Positions 46,947 through 57,288 are shown, numbered from the stretch's first letter. The stretch is 64,000 bases of DNA from Nostoc indistinguendum CM1-VF10 (GCA_019359215.1 JAHHHS010000038.1:1-64000), one strand, 5' to 3'. The notes: generated by a model from the sequence alone, not told the origin. A program made the numbers and translations.

Positions 46947-48457
46947 ACAAAATTTTTGAGGAAATATTCCAACTTTCATCTGCTAAAAAACGTGACATTT
47001 TAGCCCAAATACTAGAAAAAAAGGCTATTAAACTTCAGTATTTTCCCTTATCGTTTGCTCAACAAAGACTATGGTTTGTTGAACAGATTCACCCAGGAAA
47101 TTCTAACTATAATATTCTTTTATCTATTTTTTTACAAGGAAAGTTAAATTTAACTTACCTAGAAAAAAGTTTGCAAGAAATTATTTCACAGCATGAAATA
47201 TTACGCACAAGCTTTATTACTATCCAAGGTGAACCTCAGCAAGTTATTTACCCTCATTTACTGCTAAAATTAGCAATTTTTGATATCCAAGAACTACCAA
47301 AAGCAGTACAAGAGCAAGAAATAAAAAACTTAGTTTTTCAAGAAGCACAACAACCTTTTGATTTAACTCAACTTCCCTTATTTCGAGTAAAAATTTTACA
47401 ACTCGATTCCCAAGAGTTTGTATTAGTTTTGACGATGCACCATATTATTACGGATGCTTGGTCGATAGAAATACTTGTAAAAGAATTAATCATGCTTTAT
47501 CAAGGATTTTTGTATCAGCAACCTGTAAATTTACCAGAACTACCAATTCAATATGCCGATTTTGCTATTTGGCAAAGAAATTATTTGACAGGGAAAGTAT
47601 TAGAAAATCACTTGAATTATTGGCAACAACAACTAGGAAATAATTTACCAGACTTAAAGTTACCAACCGACTATCCTCGTCCAGAAATACCTACTTATCA
47701 GGGTGCAAAAAAGACTTTATTAATTACCAAAGATTTTAGTGAAAAAATTAAAAATGTTAGCATCCTGTTAGGCAGTACCATATTTATGACGCTGTTAGCA
47801 GCATTTGAAATTTTGTTACATTATTATAGCCATCAAGAAGAAATTGTTGTTGGCATTGATGTAGCTAATCGTAATAGAGCCGAAACTGAGAAATTAATTG
47901 GCTTTTTTGTTAATCAATTAGTATTACGTATATCTATAGCTGAAAGTCTAACTTTTCAGGAATTTTTACAACGAGTAAAGTCAGCTACTTTAGATGCTTA
48001 CTCTCACCAAGATTTACCTTTTGATTTGCTTGTCACTAATCTTAACCCAAAACGTAGCCTCAACAGTTCTCCTTTTTTTCAAGTGAAGGTAGTTTTAGAA
48101 AGTATTCACTCTACATCTTTAGATTTTCCAGAATTAACAATTAATCCGCTCACAAATCCCACTATTCAAACTCAACTAGATTTAATTTTGAGAATCAAAG
48201 AAACATCTCAGGGAATCGTTGCTAATTTTGAGTACAGTACAGATTTATTTGCTGAAGATACTATTACAAAAATGATGCATAATTGGCAAGAAATTTTAGA
48301 TAAAGTAGTTACACAAACCGATTTAAAGCTAACTGAATTATTAAAGCAATTAAAAATATTCGATTTACAACAAGACATCCATAACAAGGTCAAGCATAAA
48401 CAAGAAATTCAGCAAAAACTTAAAATAGCTAAACGGAACATTAGTACTAATATATGA
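46943..48457 (+). CDS. Stand-alone condensation domain protein
   Basis: 504 residues. A short N-terminal helix (LSSAKKRDILAQILEKK) is followed by one condensation domain (33-450; FPLSFAQQRLWFVEQ). There is no A or T domain. The catalytic motif is HHIITDAW, with Ala in place of the Gly of HHxxxDG; the two His and the Asp are kept, so it may still be active. It corresponds to the second C domain of the fused C-T-C-TauD protein at 28277, here as a separate polypeptide coupled by ATGA overlaps to the PKS before it and the hydroxylase after it. It probably joins the PKS-extended chain to the hydroxylated residue of the next module. Confidence 0.88.
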   Translation: MNKIFEEIFQLSSAKKRDILAQILEKKAIKLQYFPLSFAQQRLWFVEQIHPGNSNYNILLSIFLQGKLNLTYLEKSLQEIISQHEILRTSFITIQGEPQQVIYPHLLLKLAIFDIQELPKAVQEQEIKNLVFQEAQQPFDLTQLPLFRVKILQLDSQEFVLVLTMHHIITDAWSIEILVKELIMLYQGFLYQQPVNLPELPIQYADFAIWQRNYLTGKVLENHLNYWQQQLGNNLPDLKLPTDYPRPEIPTYQGAKKTLLITKDFSEKIKNVSILLGSTIFMTLLAAFEILLHYYSHQEEIVVGIDVANRNRAETEKLIGFFVNQLVLRISIAESLTFQEFLQRVKSATLDAYSHQDLPFDLLVTNLNPKRSLNSSPFFQVKVVLESIHSTSLDFPELTINPLTNPTIQTQLDLILRIKETSQGIVANFEYSTDLFAEDTITKMMHNWQEILDKVVTQTDLKLTELLKQLKIFDLQQDIHNKVKHKQEIQQKLKIAKRNISTNI

Positions 48458-49488
48458 CAATGAAAAAACTAGACTTAAAAAATATCCAGCGTCGAGTTGT
48501 CAATTCACAATTACAAGGATTAATTACGACAGAGACTTTTAACCAGAGTGAAAGTCTACCTTTAGTCATTAAACCAACAGTTGATCACATTGACTTACCA
48601 GATTGGTTAATTACCAATCATGATTTTATTAATAAAAAACTTCTCAAATATGCTGCTATCCTTTTTCGGGGATTCAATATTGATACACCGTCGATATTTG
48701 AAAAATTTGGTTTAGCTATTTGTCAGGAACTCTTCCACGAAAATGGTGAACATCCCCGTAAAACAGTAAGTGGCAAAGTTTACACTCCGGTTTTTTATCC
48801 ACCTGATAGGAAATTATTATGGCATAACGAGAATTCCTTTAATCATCGTTGGCCGATGAAAATTATGTTTGGTTGTCGTCAGCCAGCAAAGCAAGGAGGA
48901 GAAACCCCAATTGTTGATAGCCGTAAAGTTTTTCAATTAATAGATCCTAAAATACGCGAGATTTTTATTGAAAAAGAAGTTATGTATGTTCGCAATTATG
49001 GTGATGGCTTAGGGCTTGATTGGCAAACAGTATTTCAAACTCACAGTCAAGCAGAAGTTGAAAAAAAATGCCAACAAAATGCAATTAGTTTTGAGTGGAA
49101 ATTAGGAAATCGTCTGCGTACTTTTTCTATCCGCCCAGCAGTTATCAAACATCCCCAAACAGGGGAATTATCTTGGTTTAATCAAGCGCAACATTGGCAT
49201 CCAGCCTGTTTAGATGCAATTACTAGAGAATCTCTATTTACATCTTTCAAGTCAGAAGATTTGCCAAGAAACTGTTATTACGGTGATGGTACTCTTATCG
49301 AAGATTCTGTCATGGAAGAAATTTGTGGGGTTTACCAACAATTAGAAGTGAGCTTTCCTTGGCAACAAGGAGACGTATTACTCTTAGATAATATTTTAGC
49401 CGCCCACGCCAGAAACCCATTTGTGGGTGAGAGAAAGCTATTAGTCGCTATGGGTGAAATGACAAGTTATAAAGAAATCGGATACTAA
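48454..49488 (+). CDS. TauD/SyrP-like beta-hydroxylase, stand-alone
   Basis: 344 residues. Fe(II)/2-oxoglutarate oxygenase with His124-x-Glu126 in WHNENSFNH and distal His318 in AAHARNPF. It is closely similar along its length to the oxygenase domain at the end of the protein at 28277 (shared GGETPI-DxRK, ATG-proximal FRGFN, SFPWQ-GD and ARNPFVG/GRNPFVG segments). It is translationally coupled to the stand-alone condensation protein and followed after 14 bases by an interface-like-A-T protein. It should hydroxylate the beta-carbon of the carrier-bound Asp/Asn-type residue of that module. Stereochemistry cannot be read by eye. Confidence 0.88.
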   Translation: MTMKKLDLKNIQRRVVNSQLQGLITTETFNQSESLPLVIKPTVDHIDLPDWLITNHDFINKKLLKYAAILFRGFNIDTPSIFEKFGLAICQELFHENGEHPRKTVSGKVYTPVFYPPDRKLLWHNENSFNHRWPMKIMFGCRQPAKQGGETPIVDSRKVFQLIDPKIREIFIEKEVMYVRNYGDGLGLDWQTVFQTHSQAEVEKKCQQNAISFEWKLGNRLRTFSIRPAVIKHPQTGELSWFNQAQHWHPACLDAITRESLFTSFKSEDLPRNCYYGDGTLIEDSVMEEICGVYQQLEVSFPWQQGDVLLLDNILAAHARNPFVGERKLLVAMGEMTSYKEIGY

Positions 49489-49502
49489 GGATAATAAGTA
49501 AG

Positions 49503-52500
49503 ATGTTAGCTCAAGTTCAAGGGTTCCAACTTTCACCACAACAAAAGCGGCTTTGGTTATTACAACAAGATAATTCTATTTATCGCGCTTGTTGTGCAAT
49601 TTTGATAACAGGCAATTTGCAAGTCGATGTATTAAAAGAAGCGTTGCAAAAGGTTGTTGATAGAAACGAAATTCTGCGTACTAATTTTTATCGGATACAA
49701 AGTGTTAAAATTCCTAGCCAAGTCATAGAAGCTAGTAAATTTTCGTTTTCAAAACAAGAAATTATTAGAAATAATAGTTTACATCAATTAATAAATGAGC
49801 TATTTCTTCAAAACCAATCCAGTAAAAAGGAAGCTGAATATTTATTATCAATAAAATTATTGCATTTTAATAAAGATACTAATATTTTATTTATTAATAT
49901 CCCCCCCCTTTGTACAGATGCAGTATCTTTAAGTAATTTAGTCACAGAAATTAGCAGTTGCTATACTGCCTGTTTACAAGGTAAAGATATCTTAGATGAA
50001 TCTTTGCAATATGCTGATATTGCTGCTTGGCTAAATGAATTATTAGAAGCTGAAGAAACTGATGCAGGTAGAAGATATTGGCGACAAATAGAAATTTCTA
50101 GGTGTAGAAGTTACACACTAATTAATGAAAGTCCACAAATACAACTAGATAAATTTCAGCCAGAAGTTTTCACTACATTAATAAATCAGCAATTAGTTAA
50201 TAAACTTAACGAACTTGCTCAAAAGCATCAAACTTCTACTTCGACATTTCTATTAACTTGCTGGCTAATTTTACTGTGGCGGCTAACTGGCAATTCTGAC
50301 TTAATTATTGGTAGTGCTTTCGATGGGCGTAACTATGAAGAATTAAAAGCAAGTTTAGGATTGTTCACTAAATATCTACCTCTAGCTTGCCATTTGGAAG
50401 ATGGCGATCGCTTTAGTGATATATTAGCAAAAGTCAATCAAATTACTGCGGAAATGTCTGATTGGCAAGAAAGCTTTAGTTGGGAAACCGCTTTAGCCAA
50501 TCAGCAAGATGCAGAAACAGCATTCTTCCCTTTCTGCTTCGAGTTTACAGAAGCACCAAAACAGCACAAAGCTGGGGAAATAACATTCATACTTTATCAG
50601 TATTACGTTTGTGGCGATCGCTTTAAAGTGAAACTCGCAGGAGTACATACAGTTGATGACGAGTTAAAAGCAGAATTTCACTATGATGGTAACTTATTTG
50701 CCATAGCAGATATTGAAAATCTGGCTAATCAATTTGCAACTGTGTTAGAAGGTGCTATTGAAAATCCCCAAGCTAATATTGCACAGCTAAACATTTTAAC
50801 CCCAACAGAAAGGAAACAACTTTTAGGAGATTTCAATAATACTAAAACTCCCGAATTACCATATCAGTGTATTCATCATTGCTTTGAATCACAATGTCAG
50901 CAAACACCAAATAATATTGCTGTTGTTTTTGAAGAGCAAAAACTCACATATCAAGAATTAAATATCCATGCCAATCAACTAGCACACTACTTGCAAAAGT
51001 TAGGAATTGGTTCAGAAAATCTGGTAGGTATTTGTGTAGAGCGTTCCCTTTTGATGGTCATTGGTGTTTTAGGTATTCTTAAAGCTGGCGCAGCTTATGT
51101 ACCTATTGACCCGAATTACCCAGCAGAACGTCAAGAATATATATTGGCAGATACACAAATGCCATTATTGCTAACTCAAGCAAGTTTAGCAGCAAATTTA
51201 AAAGCAGATAATATCAAAACTATTTGCCTCGATACTGATTGGGGCGCTATCAACCAACAACCACAAGCCAACCCAGTTAGTAAAACGAATGCTCATAATT
51301 TAGCCTATGTCATTTATACATCTGGTTCTACTGGTAAACCCAAAGGAACTTTAATTGAGCATTATGGATTAGTTAACTATCTCAATTGGTGTACCCAGGC
51401 TTATAAAGTTGAGCAAGGTTCAGGCACATTAGTTCATTCTTCTTTGGGATTTGACTTGACTATTACAAGCTTATTTTCACCTTTACTTATAGGTAGCCTA
51501 GTAGAACTGCTTCCAGAAGATCAGGGTATAGAAACTCTAGCTCAAACTATCAAAGCCAGAACTAATCTTAGCCTCGTAAAAATTACACCGGCTCATCTAG
51601 AATTACTCAGTCAACAATTATCACCTCAAGAAGCAGCAGGTAAGACAAATGCTTTTATTATTGGTGGTGAAAATCTCACTACACAACACATTAATTTCTG
51701 GCAACGATTCGCACCTAATACTGTACTAATAAATGAATACGGCCCTACAGAAACTGTGGTTGGCTGCTGCATTTATCAAGTACCACAAACACACAATTAT
51801 TCAGGTTCAATTCCTATCGGTTATCCTATTGCTAACACCCAACTTTATGTTTTAGATCAATACTTACAACCAGTACCAAAAGGTGTAGTGGGTGAGTTAT
51901 ATATTGGCGGTGCGGGATTAGGGAGAGGCTATCTCAACCAACCGGAATTAACTGCACAGAAGTTTATTCCTCACCCCTTTAGCGATGAACCAGAAGCGCG
52001 TCTTTATAAAACAGGCGACCAAGTGCGCTTTTGCGTAGATGGGGCTTTAGAATTTTTAGGACGTTTGGATGACCAAGTAAAACTGCGAGGTTTCCGTATA
52101 GAGTTAGGAGAAATCGAATCTTTACTTTGCCTGCACCCAACGGTGAAGGATGCAGTAGTAATGGTAAGGGAAGATGTTGCTGGCGATCAACGTTTAGTAG
52201 TTTATCTGGTTATACAACCAGACTCTTCTTTATCGGTAGACGATTTACGGAGTTCTCTGCAAGAAAAGCTACCAGATTACATGATCCCTTCTGCTTTTGT
52301 ACCCTTGCAGACGTTCCCTTTAACCGCCAATGGTAAAGTAGACCGTAAAGCTCTACCTGCACCGGATAAAATCAACGCAGATATAGAAAAATCCTTTGTT
52401 GCGCCCCGTAATTCACTAGAAGAACAAATAGCGGATATCTGGTCACAAGTGCTGAGGTTAGAAAAAGTTGGAATACATAATAACTTTTTTACCTTGGGTG

Positions 52501-52727
52501 GACATTCCCTGTTAGTGACTCAATTGATATCGCGGATGCGGGATGCTTTGAATGTGGAATTACTTATACAGGATGTTTTTGCAAATCCGACAGTAGCGGA
52601 GTTGTCTGTAATTGTTACCCAAAAACTAACCGAGCAAGTCGATGATGAAAGTTTAGCGCGATCGCTTGCTGAATTAGAAGATTTATCCGACGAAGATATC
52701 CAACTAATCCTTTCTGATAGCCAATAA
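49503..52727 (+). CDS. NRPS: interface-like domain-A(Asn-like)-T
   Basis: 1074 residues. The N-terminal condensation-like domain (5-430) has PPLCTDA in place of HHxxxDG, just as the interface-like domain at 32426 has PALCADI. So it is probably a hydroxylase-docking interface and not a catalyst. The A domain (450-950) gives D-L-T-K-I-G-E-V-G-K. That is the asparagine-type code; aspartate domains usually have His in place of the Glu. The carrier has Ser1002 in GGHSL, and an acidic C-terminal tail follows (LEDLSDEDIQ). With the preceding hydroxylase it predicts beta-hydroxy-Asn, or beta-hydroxy-Asp if the code is loose. Confidence 0.9.
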   Translation: MLAQVQGFQLSPQQKRLWLLQQDNSIYRACCAILITGNLQVDVLKEALQKVVDRNEILRTNFYRIQSVKIPSQVIEASKFSFSKQEIIRNNSLHQLINELFLQNQSSKKEAEYLLSIKLLHFNKDTNILFINIPPLCTDAVSLSNLVTEISSCYTACLQGKDILDESLQYADIAAWLNELLEAEETDAGRRYWRQIEISRCRSYTLINESPQIQLDKFQPEVFTTLINQQLVNKLNELAQKHQTSTSTFLLTCWLILLWRLTGNSDLIIGSAFDGRNYEELKASLGLFTKYLPLACHLEDGDRFSDILAKVNQITAEMSDWQESFSWETALANQQDAETAFFPFCFEFTEAPKQHKAGEITFILYQYYVCGDRFKVKLAGVHTVDDELKAEFHYDGNLFAIADIENLANQFATVLEGAIENPQANIAQLNILTPTERKQLLGDFNNTKTPELPYQCIHHCFESQCQQTPNNIAVVFEEQKLTYQELNIHANQLAHYLQKLGIGSENLVGICVERSLLMVIGVLGILKAGAAYVPIDPNYPAERQEYILADTQMPLLLTQASLAANLKADNIKTICLDTDWGAINQQPQANPVSKTNAHNLAYVIYTSGSTGKPKGTLIEHYGLVNYLNWCTQAYKVEQGSGTLVHSSLGFDLTITSLFSPLLIGSLVELLPEDQGIETLAQTIKARTNLSLVKITPAHLELLSQQLSPQEAAGKTNAFIIGGENLTTQHINFWQRFAPNTVLINEYGPTETVVGCCIYQVPQTHNYSGSIPIGYPIANTQLYVLDQYLQPVPKGVVGELYIGGAGLGRGYLNQPELTAQKFIPHPFSDEPEARLYKTGDQVRFCVDGALEFLGRLDDQVKLRGFRIELGEIESLLCLHPTVKDAVVMVREDVAGDQRLVVYLVIQPDSSLSVDDLRSSLQEKLPDYMIPSAFVPLQTFPLTANGKVDRKALPAPDKINADIEKSFVAPRNSLEEQIADIWSQVLRLEKVGIHNNFFTLGGHSLLVTQLISRMRDALNVELLIQDVFANPTVAELSVIVTQKLTEQVDDESLARSLAELEDLSDEDIQLILSDSQ

Positions 52728-52737
52728 TCAAAATTAC

Positions 52738-55700
52738 ATGAGTAGCCTGCTGCAAAAAATTGCTGAACTATCTCCCGATAAACGCGCCCTGTTGCTGCAA
52801 AAACTTAATCAGCAAAAGGGGAAAGTCTCACAAGCCAAAATTCAACCTCAAAGTCGAGATACTCAGAACTTTTCTTTATCCTATGCCCAACAAAGGCTAT
52901 GGTTCTTAAGCCAATTAGAACCCCAAAGCAGTGCCTATAACATCCCAGCCGCCATCCGTTTAACAGGCAGGTTAAACATCGCCGCCCTAGAAAACAGCAT
53001 CAACGAAATCGTCCGTCGCCATGAAACGCTACGCACCACATTTACAGTCGTAGATGGAGAACCAGTTCAAGTAATTAATGCAGCCACCAAGCTACAACTA
53101 CCCATCATTGATTTACAGACTCTGAGCGAAACCGAAAGGGAAACAGAAGCATTGCGCCAAGCCATACTTGAGGCGCAAACACCATTCAACCTAGAAAAAG
53201 ACTCACTACTGCGAGTGAGCCTGTTACGTCTGGGCGAGACAGACCATGTAATCTTGTTCACCATGCACCACATCGTTTCTGATGGTTGGTCAACAGGGAT
53301 ACTTATCCGCGAACTAACAACACTTTACACAGCTTGGGATCGCGGTCAACCGTGCAATTTACCCCAGTTACCGATTCAGTATGTAGACTTTGCCGTTTGG
53401 CAAAGACAGTGGTTGCAAGGAGAAGTTTTAAACAACCAGTTAAACTACTGGAAGCAACAGTTAGGCGGTGATTTACCAGTATTAGAATTACCCACAGACC
53501 GCCCACGCCCAGCAATTCAGACTGACCGAGGTGCAACTGAATCTTTTGCACTCTCAGAGTCAGTAACAGCAGCACTCAAAAACCTCTGTCAGCAGGAAGG
53601 AGTCACTTTATTTATGACCCTGCTGGCAGCATTTAAAGTCTTGCTGCATCGTTATACTCAACAGGATGACATTCTAGTTGGTACTCCGATTGCCAACCGC
53701 AACCGTTCCGAAATCGAAGTATTGATTGGCTTTTTTGTCAATACTTTAGTTTTGCAAAGCAACTTAGCGGGAAACCCGACTTTTAAAGAACTACTAGCAC
53801 AAGTACGCGAAGTTACTCTTGGCGCTTACGCTCATCAAGATTTGCCCTTTGAACAACTAGTAGAAGAACTACAACCGGAAAGAGATTTAAGTCATAGTTC
53901 TCTATTTCAGGTCATGTTCATTCTTCAGAATGCACCAACAGAAGTTTTACATCTGCCAGATTTAACCCTCAACCCCTTAAAAATAGAAAGTCAGACAGCA
54001 AATTTTGATTTAACTCTCTCAATGGTAGAGACAGATGCAGTCCTGAGGGGAGGAATAGAATACAACACAGATTTATTTGATGCTGACAGAATTAGCCGAA
54101 TGTTGGGACATTTTCTAACCTTATTAGAAGGTATTATTGCCCATCCTGACCAACCTCTGTCTGATTTACCCCTATTAACAGCAACAGAACATCAGGATAT
54201 ACTAACTACTTGGAATAGCAATCAAATCTATGTACCTCAACAGTGCATCCATAAACTGTTTGAAGCACAAGTAGAAAAAACTCCTGATGCTGTAGCAGTG
54301 GTATTTAAAAATGAAAAACTAACTTATAAAGAACTCAACCAACGCGCCAACCAACTCACACGTTATTTGCAAGCTCAAGGAGTCAAACCAGAGGTTTTAG
54401 TCGGTATTTGTTTAGAGCGCTCCTGCGAATTAGTAGTTGGACTTTTAGGAATTCTCAAAGCAGGTGGAGCCTATCTTCCACTTGACCCAGCATATCCCCA
54501 AGAACGTTTGGCATATATGTTAGAAGATGCCCAAGTATCAGCCATCCTCACACAAGAAAAACTGGTTAATAATTTACTAATTCATAATATACAAATCATT
54601 TGTATCGACTTTGACTGGGAGCAAATTACTAATAAAACTAGAGAAAATCCTGTAAGTCAGGTAACAGCAAATAATTTAGCCTATGTTATTTATACTTCTG
54701 GTTCTACAGGTAAATCTAAAGGTGTGATGATAGAACATCGCAGCTTAGTAAACGCTTACCTTGCTTGGGAAGAAGCTTATCATCTGCAAAAGAACGCCAC
54801 CTCTCATTTGCAAATGGCGAGTTTCTCCTTTGATGTCTTTTCTGGAGACTTAGTTCGCGCTCTTTGTTCTGGTGGTAAATTGGTACTCTGTCCGCGTGAG
54901 TTATTACTAGAACCAGAAAAACTTTATCAACTCATGCTTCAGGAACAAGTAGACTGTGCAGAATTTGTGCCTGGAGTTTTGAGAAACTTAATGCAACACT
55001 TAGAGCAAAGCCAACAACGTCTTGACTTTATGGAATTGTTAGTTTGCGGTTCTGATAGTTGGTATGTCCAAGAATATGAAGAATTTAGGCAATTTTGCAG
55101 TCCAAAAACTAGGCTAATAAATTCTTTTGGTTTAACTGAAGCAACTGTTGATAGTACCTATTTTGAAACCGGATCAACTAACTTATCTGTAGAGCAGTTA
55201 GTACCCATCGGTCAACCATTTTTTAATACTCAAATTTATATTTTAGATCGCTATTTACAACCCCTCCCTGTGGGAGTAATAGGAGAAATTTACATAGGTG
55301 GTGCTGGTTTGGCGCGGGGTTATCTCAATAGACCAGATTTAACAGCAGAAAAATTTATTCCTAATTCTTTCACTCAAGCGACAGGAGAATATCTTTACAA
55401 AACAGGTGATTTAGGGCGTTGGCTACCAGACGGAAATGTTGAACTAATTGGTCGGGTAGATAATCAAGTAAAACTGCGAGGTTTCCGAATTGAACTGGGT
55501 GAAGTTGAAGCTGTACTTGGCAAACACCCAATGGTTAAAGAGTCTGTAGTTTTAGTTCGGGAAGATAGACCCAATCAACAGCAATTAACCGCTTATATTG
55601 TGCCAGAGCCAGCACATCTGAACAAGATAAACTCCAGCGAATTGCAGCAGTTTTTACAAGAGCAGTTACCCAGCTACATGATACCTTCTGCTTTTGTTAT

Positions 55701-57240
55701 GCTGGCGGCTTTCCCTCTCACACCCAATGGTAAAATTGACCGTCGCGCTTTACCCAAACCCGACCTTCAAAAGATTGAAAATACTTTTATTGCTCCTCGC
55801 ACTAAAACAGAAATAAAGTTGGCGCAACTTTGGTTTGAAGTGTTATCTGTGGAAAAAGTAAGCATTCATGATAATTTCTTTGAACTTGGAGGTAATTCTT
55901 TATTAACAACCAAGTTAATTTTGAAGATCAGGGCAGATTTTCAAGTAAATTTACCTTTACGTGTTTTGTTTGAATCGCCTACTGTGGCTAGTTTAGCTAT
56001 TAATTTAGAAAGGTATAAGCAAAGCGAATTTAATAATGAATTGAGTCAAGAAAATATTATCAACTGGAATCAAGAAACTATTCTCGATTCAACAATTTAT
56101 CCAAAACTTCCTTATAAACAACCTGAATCTGAAGCCAAAAATATATTATTAACAGGAGCGACTGGCTTTTTAGGCGCTTTCTTACTATTTGAACTTTTGC
56201 AGCAAACTAACGCCAAAATTTATTGTTTAGTACGCGCTAACAATTCAGAAGCAGGTAAGAAAAAATTACAAAAGGCTCTAGACTCTTATTTAATCTGGAA
56301 TAATAGTTTTAGTCAGAGGATTATTCCTGTTATGGGAGACTTATCTCAACCATTACTTGGGCTGAATGAGCAAGAGTTCCAAGAGTTAGCTAATCAAATT
56401 AATGTTATTTATCATAATGGGGCTTGGGTGCATCATATTTATCCCTACTCTGTTTTAAAAGGTGCAAATGTTCTGGGAACACAAGAAGTTTTGAGATTAG
56501 CTTGTCAAGTTCAAACAAAGCCAGTACATTTTATCTCTACTGCTAGTATTTTTTCACCCTTGAAAGGCTCGGTTATTACAGTAGCCACTGAAGCAGATAG
56601 TATTGATAATTATCCAGTACCTAGTAGTGGTTATTTACAAACTAAATGGGTATGTGAAAAGTTAATTAAGGCTGCTCAAAAAAGAGGTTTGCCAATTAAT
56701 ACTTATAGAATTGGTAGGGTTTCCGGGCATAGCCAAAGTGGAGTTTTTAATGTTAATGACTTGGTGTATAAACTAATTATTGGTTGTATTCAACTTGGCA
56801 GTGTTCCTGACCGTGATATTCAGGAAGATATTATGCCTGTTGATTATGTTAGCCAAGCTATTATCCATCTATCAAAACAACAAAAATATTCAGGACAAGC
56901 ATTTCATTTAGTGAATAATCAACTTTTACATACCAATACTCTACTTCAGGTAATTCAATCGTTTGGTTATCAAACTCAACAACTGTCTTACGAAGATTGG
57001 CGATTAAAATTAATTAACATAGTCGGTGCTTCACCTGAACATCCTTTATATCCACTTGTGCCATTTTTCTCAGAGGAGAATTCAGATAAGCAACCTGTAA
57101 AAACAGGCAGTTTAAAAATTGATTGCCAAAATGCGATCGCAGGACTTGCTAATTCATCTATTATCTGTCCAAACATTGATGAGCAATTAATATCTACATA
57201 CATTTCATATCTTAAACATAACAATTTTTTAAATAATTAG
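52738..57240 (+). CDS. Terminal NRPS: C-A(Orn-like)-T-thioester reductase
   Basis: 1500 residues. A short N-terminal helix, then condensation (40-480, HHIVSDG), adenylation (505-1010), carrier (Ser1054 in GGNSL) and a C-terminal NAD(P)-dependent thioester reductase (about 1130-1490) with LLTGATGFLG and the Tyr1299-x3-Lys1303 pair in GYLQTKW. The code residues D-V-G-E-L-C-S-V-D-K are closest to the ornithine type D-V-G-E-I-G-S-I-D-K; the A3 motif reads GSTGKSKG instead of GKPKG. No thioesterase is present, so the chain is released by reduction to an aldehyde or alcohol. An ornithine-derived aldehyde could also close on its own amino group. The aldo/keto reductase that follows fits a second reduction. 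Confidence 0.92.
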   Translation: MSSLLQKIAELSPDKRALLLQKLNQQKGKVSQAKIQPQSRDTQNFSLSYAQQRLWFLSQLEPQSSAYNIPAAIRLTGRLNIAALENSINEIVRRHETLRTTFTVVDGEPVQVINAATKLQLPIIDLQTLSETERETEALRQAILEAQTPFNLEKDSLLRVSLLRLGETDHVILFTMHHIVSDGWSTGILIRELTTLYTAWDRGQPCNLPQLPIQYVDFAVWQRQWLQGEVLNNQLNYWKQQLGGDLPVLELPTDRPRPAIQTDRGATESFALSESVTAALKNLCQQEGVTLFMTLLAAFKVLLHRYTQQDDILVGTPIANRNRSEIEVLIGFFVNTLVLQSNLAGNPTFKELLAQVREVTLGAYAHQDLPFEQLVEELQPERDLSHSSLFQVMFILQNAPTEVLHLPDLTLNPLKIESQTANFDLTLSMVETDAVLRGGIEYNTDLFDADRISRMLGHFLTLLEGIIAHPDQPLSDLPLLTATEHQDILTTWNSNQIYVPQQCIHKLFEAQVEKTPDAVAVVFKNEKLTYKELNQRANQLTRYLQAQGVKPEVLVGICLERSCELVVGLLGILKAGGAYLPLDPAYPQERLAYMLEDAQVSAILTQEKLVNNLLIHNIQIICIDFDWEQITNKTRENPVSQVTANNLAYVIYTSGSTGKSKGVMIEHRSLVNAYLAWEEAYHLQKNATSHLQMASFSFDVFSGDLVRALCSGGKLVLCPRELLLEPEKLYQLMLQEQVDCAEFVPGVLRNLMQHLEQSQQRLDFMELLVCGSDSWYVQEYEEFRQFCSPKTRLINSFGLTEATVDSTYFETGSTNLSVEQLVPIGQPFFNTQIYILDRYLQPLPVGVIGEIYIGGAGLARGYLNRPDLTAEKFIPNSFTQATGEYLYKTGDLGRWLPDGNVELIGRVDNQVKLRGFRIELGEVEAVLGKHPMVKESVVLVREDRPNQQQLTAYIVPEPAHLNKINSSELQQFLQEQLPSYMIPSAFVMLAAFPLTPNGKIDRRALPKPDLQKIENTFIAPRTKTEIKLAQLWFEVLSVEKVSIHDNFFELGGNSLLTTKLILKIRADFQVNLPLRVLFESPTVASLAINLERYKQSEFNNELSQENIINWNQETILDSTIYPKLPYKQPESEAKNILLTGATGFLGAFLLFELLQQTNAKIYCLVRANNSEAGKKKLQKALDSYLIWNNSFSQRIIPVMGDLSQPLLGLNEQEFQELANQINVIYHNGAWVHHIYPYSVLKGANVLGTQEVLRLACQVQTKPVHFISTASIFSPLKGSVITVATEADSIDNYPVPSSGYLQTKWVCEKLIKAAQKRGLPINTYRIGRVSGHSQSGVFNVNDLVYKLIIGCIQLGSVPDRDIQEDIMPVDYVSQAIIHLSKQQKYSGQAFHLVNNQLLHTNTLLQVIQSFGYQTQQLSYEDWRLKLINIVGASPEHPLYPLVPFFSEENSDKQPVKTGSLKIDCQNAIAGLANSSIICPNIDEQLISTYISYLKHNNFLNN

Positions 57241-57288
57241 ACTTATAAAAATTGTTGACAACTATCGATATATTACAGGTACATAATC

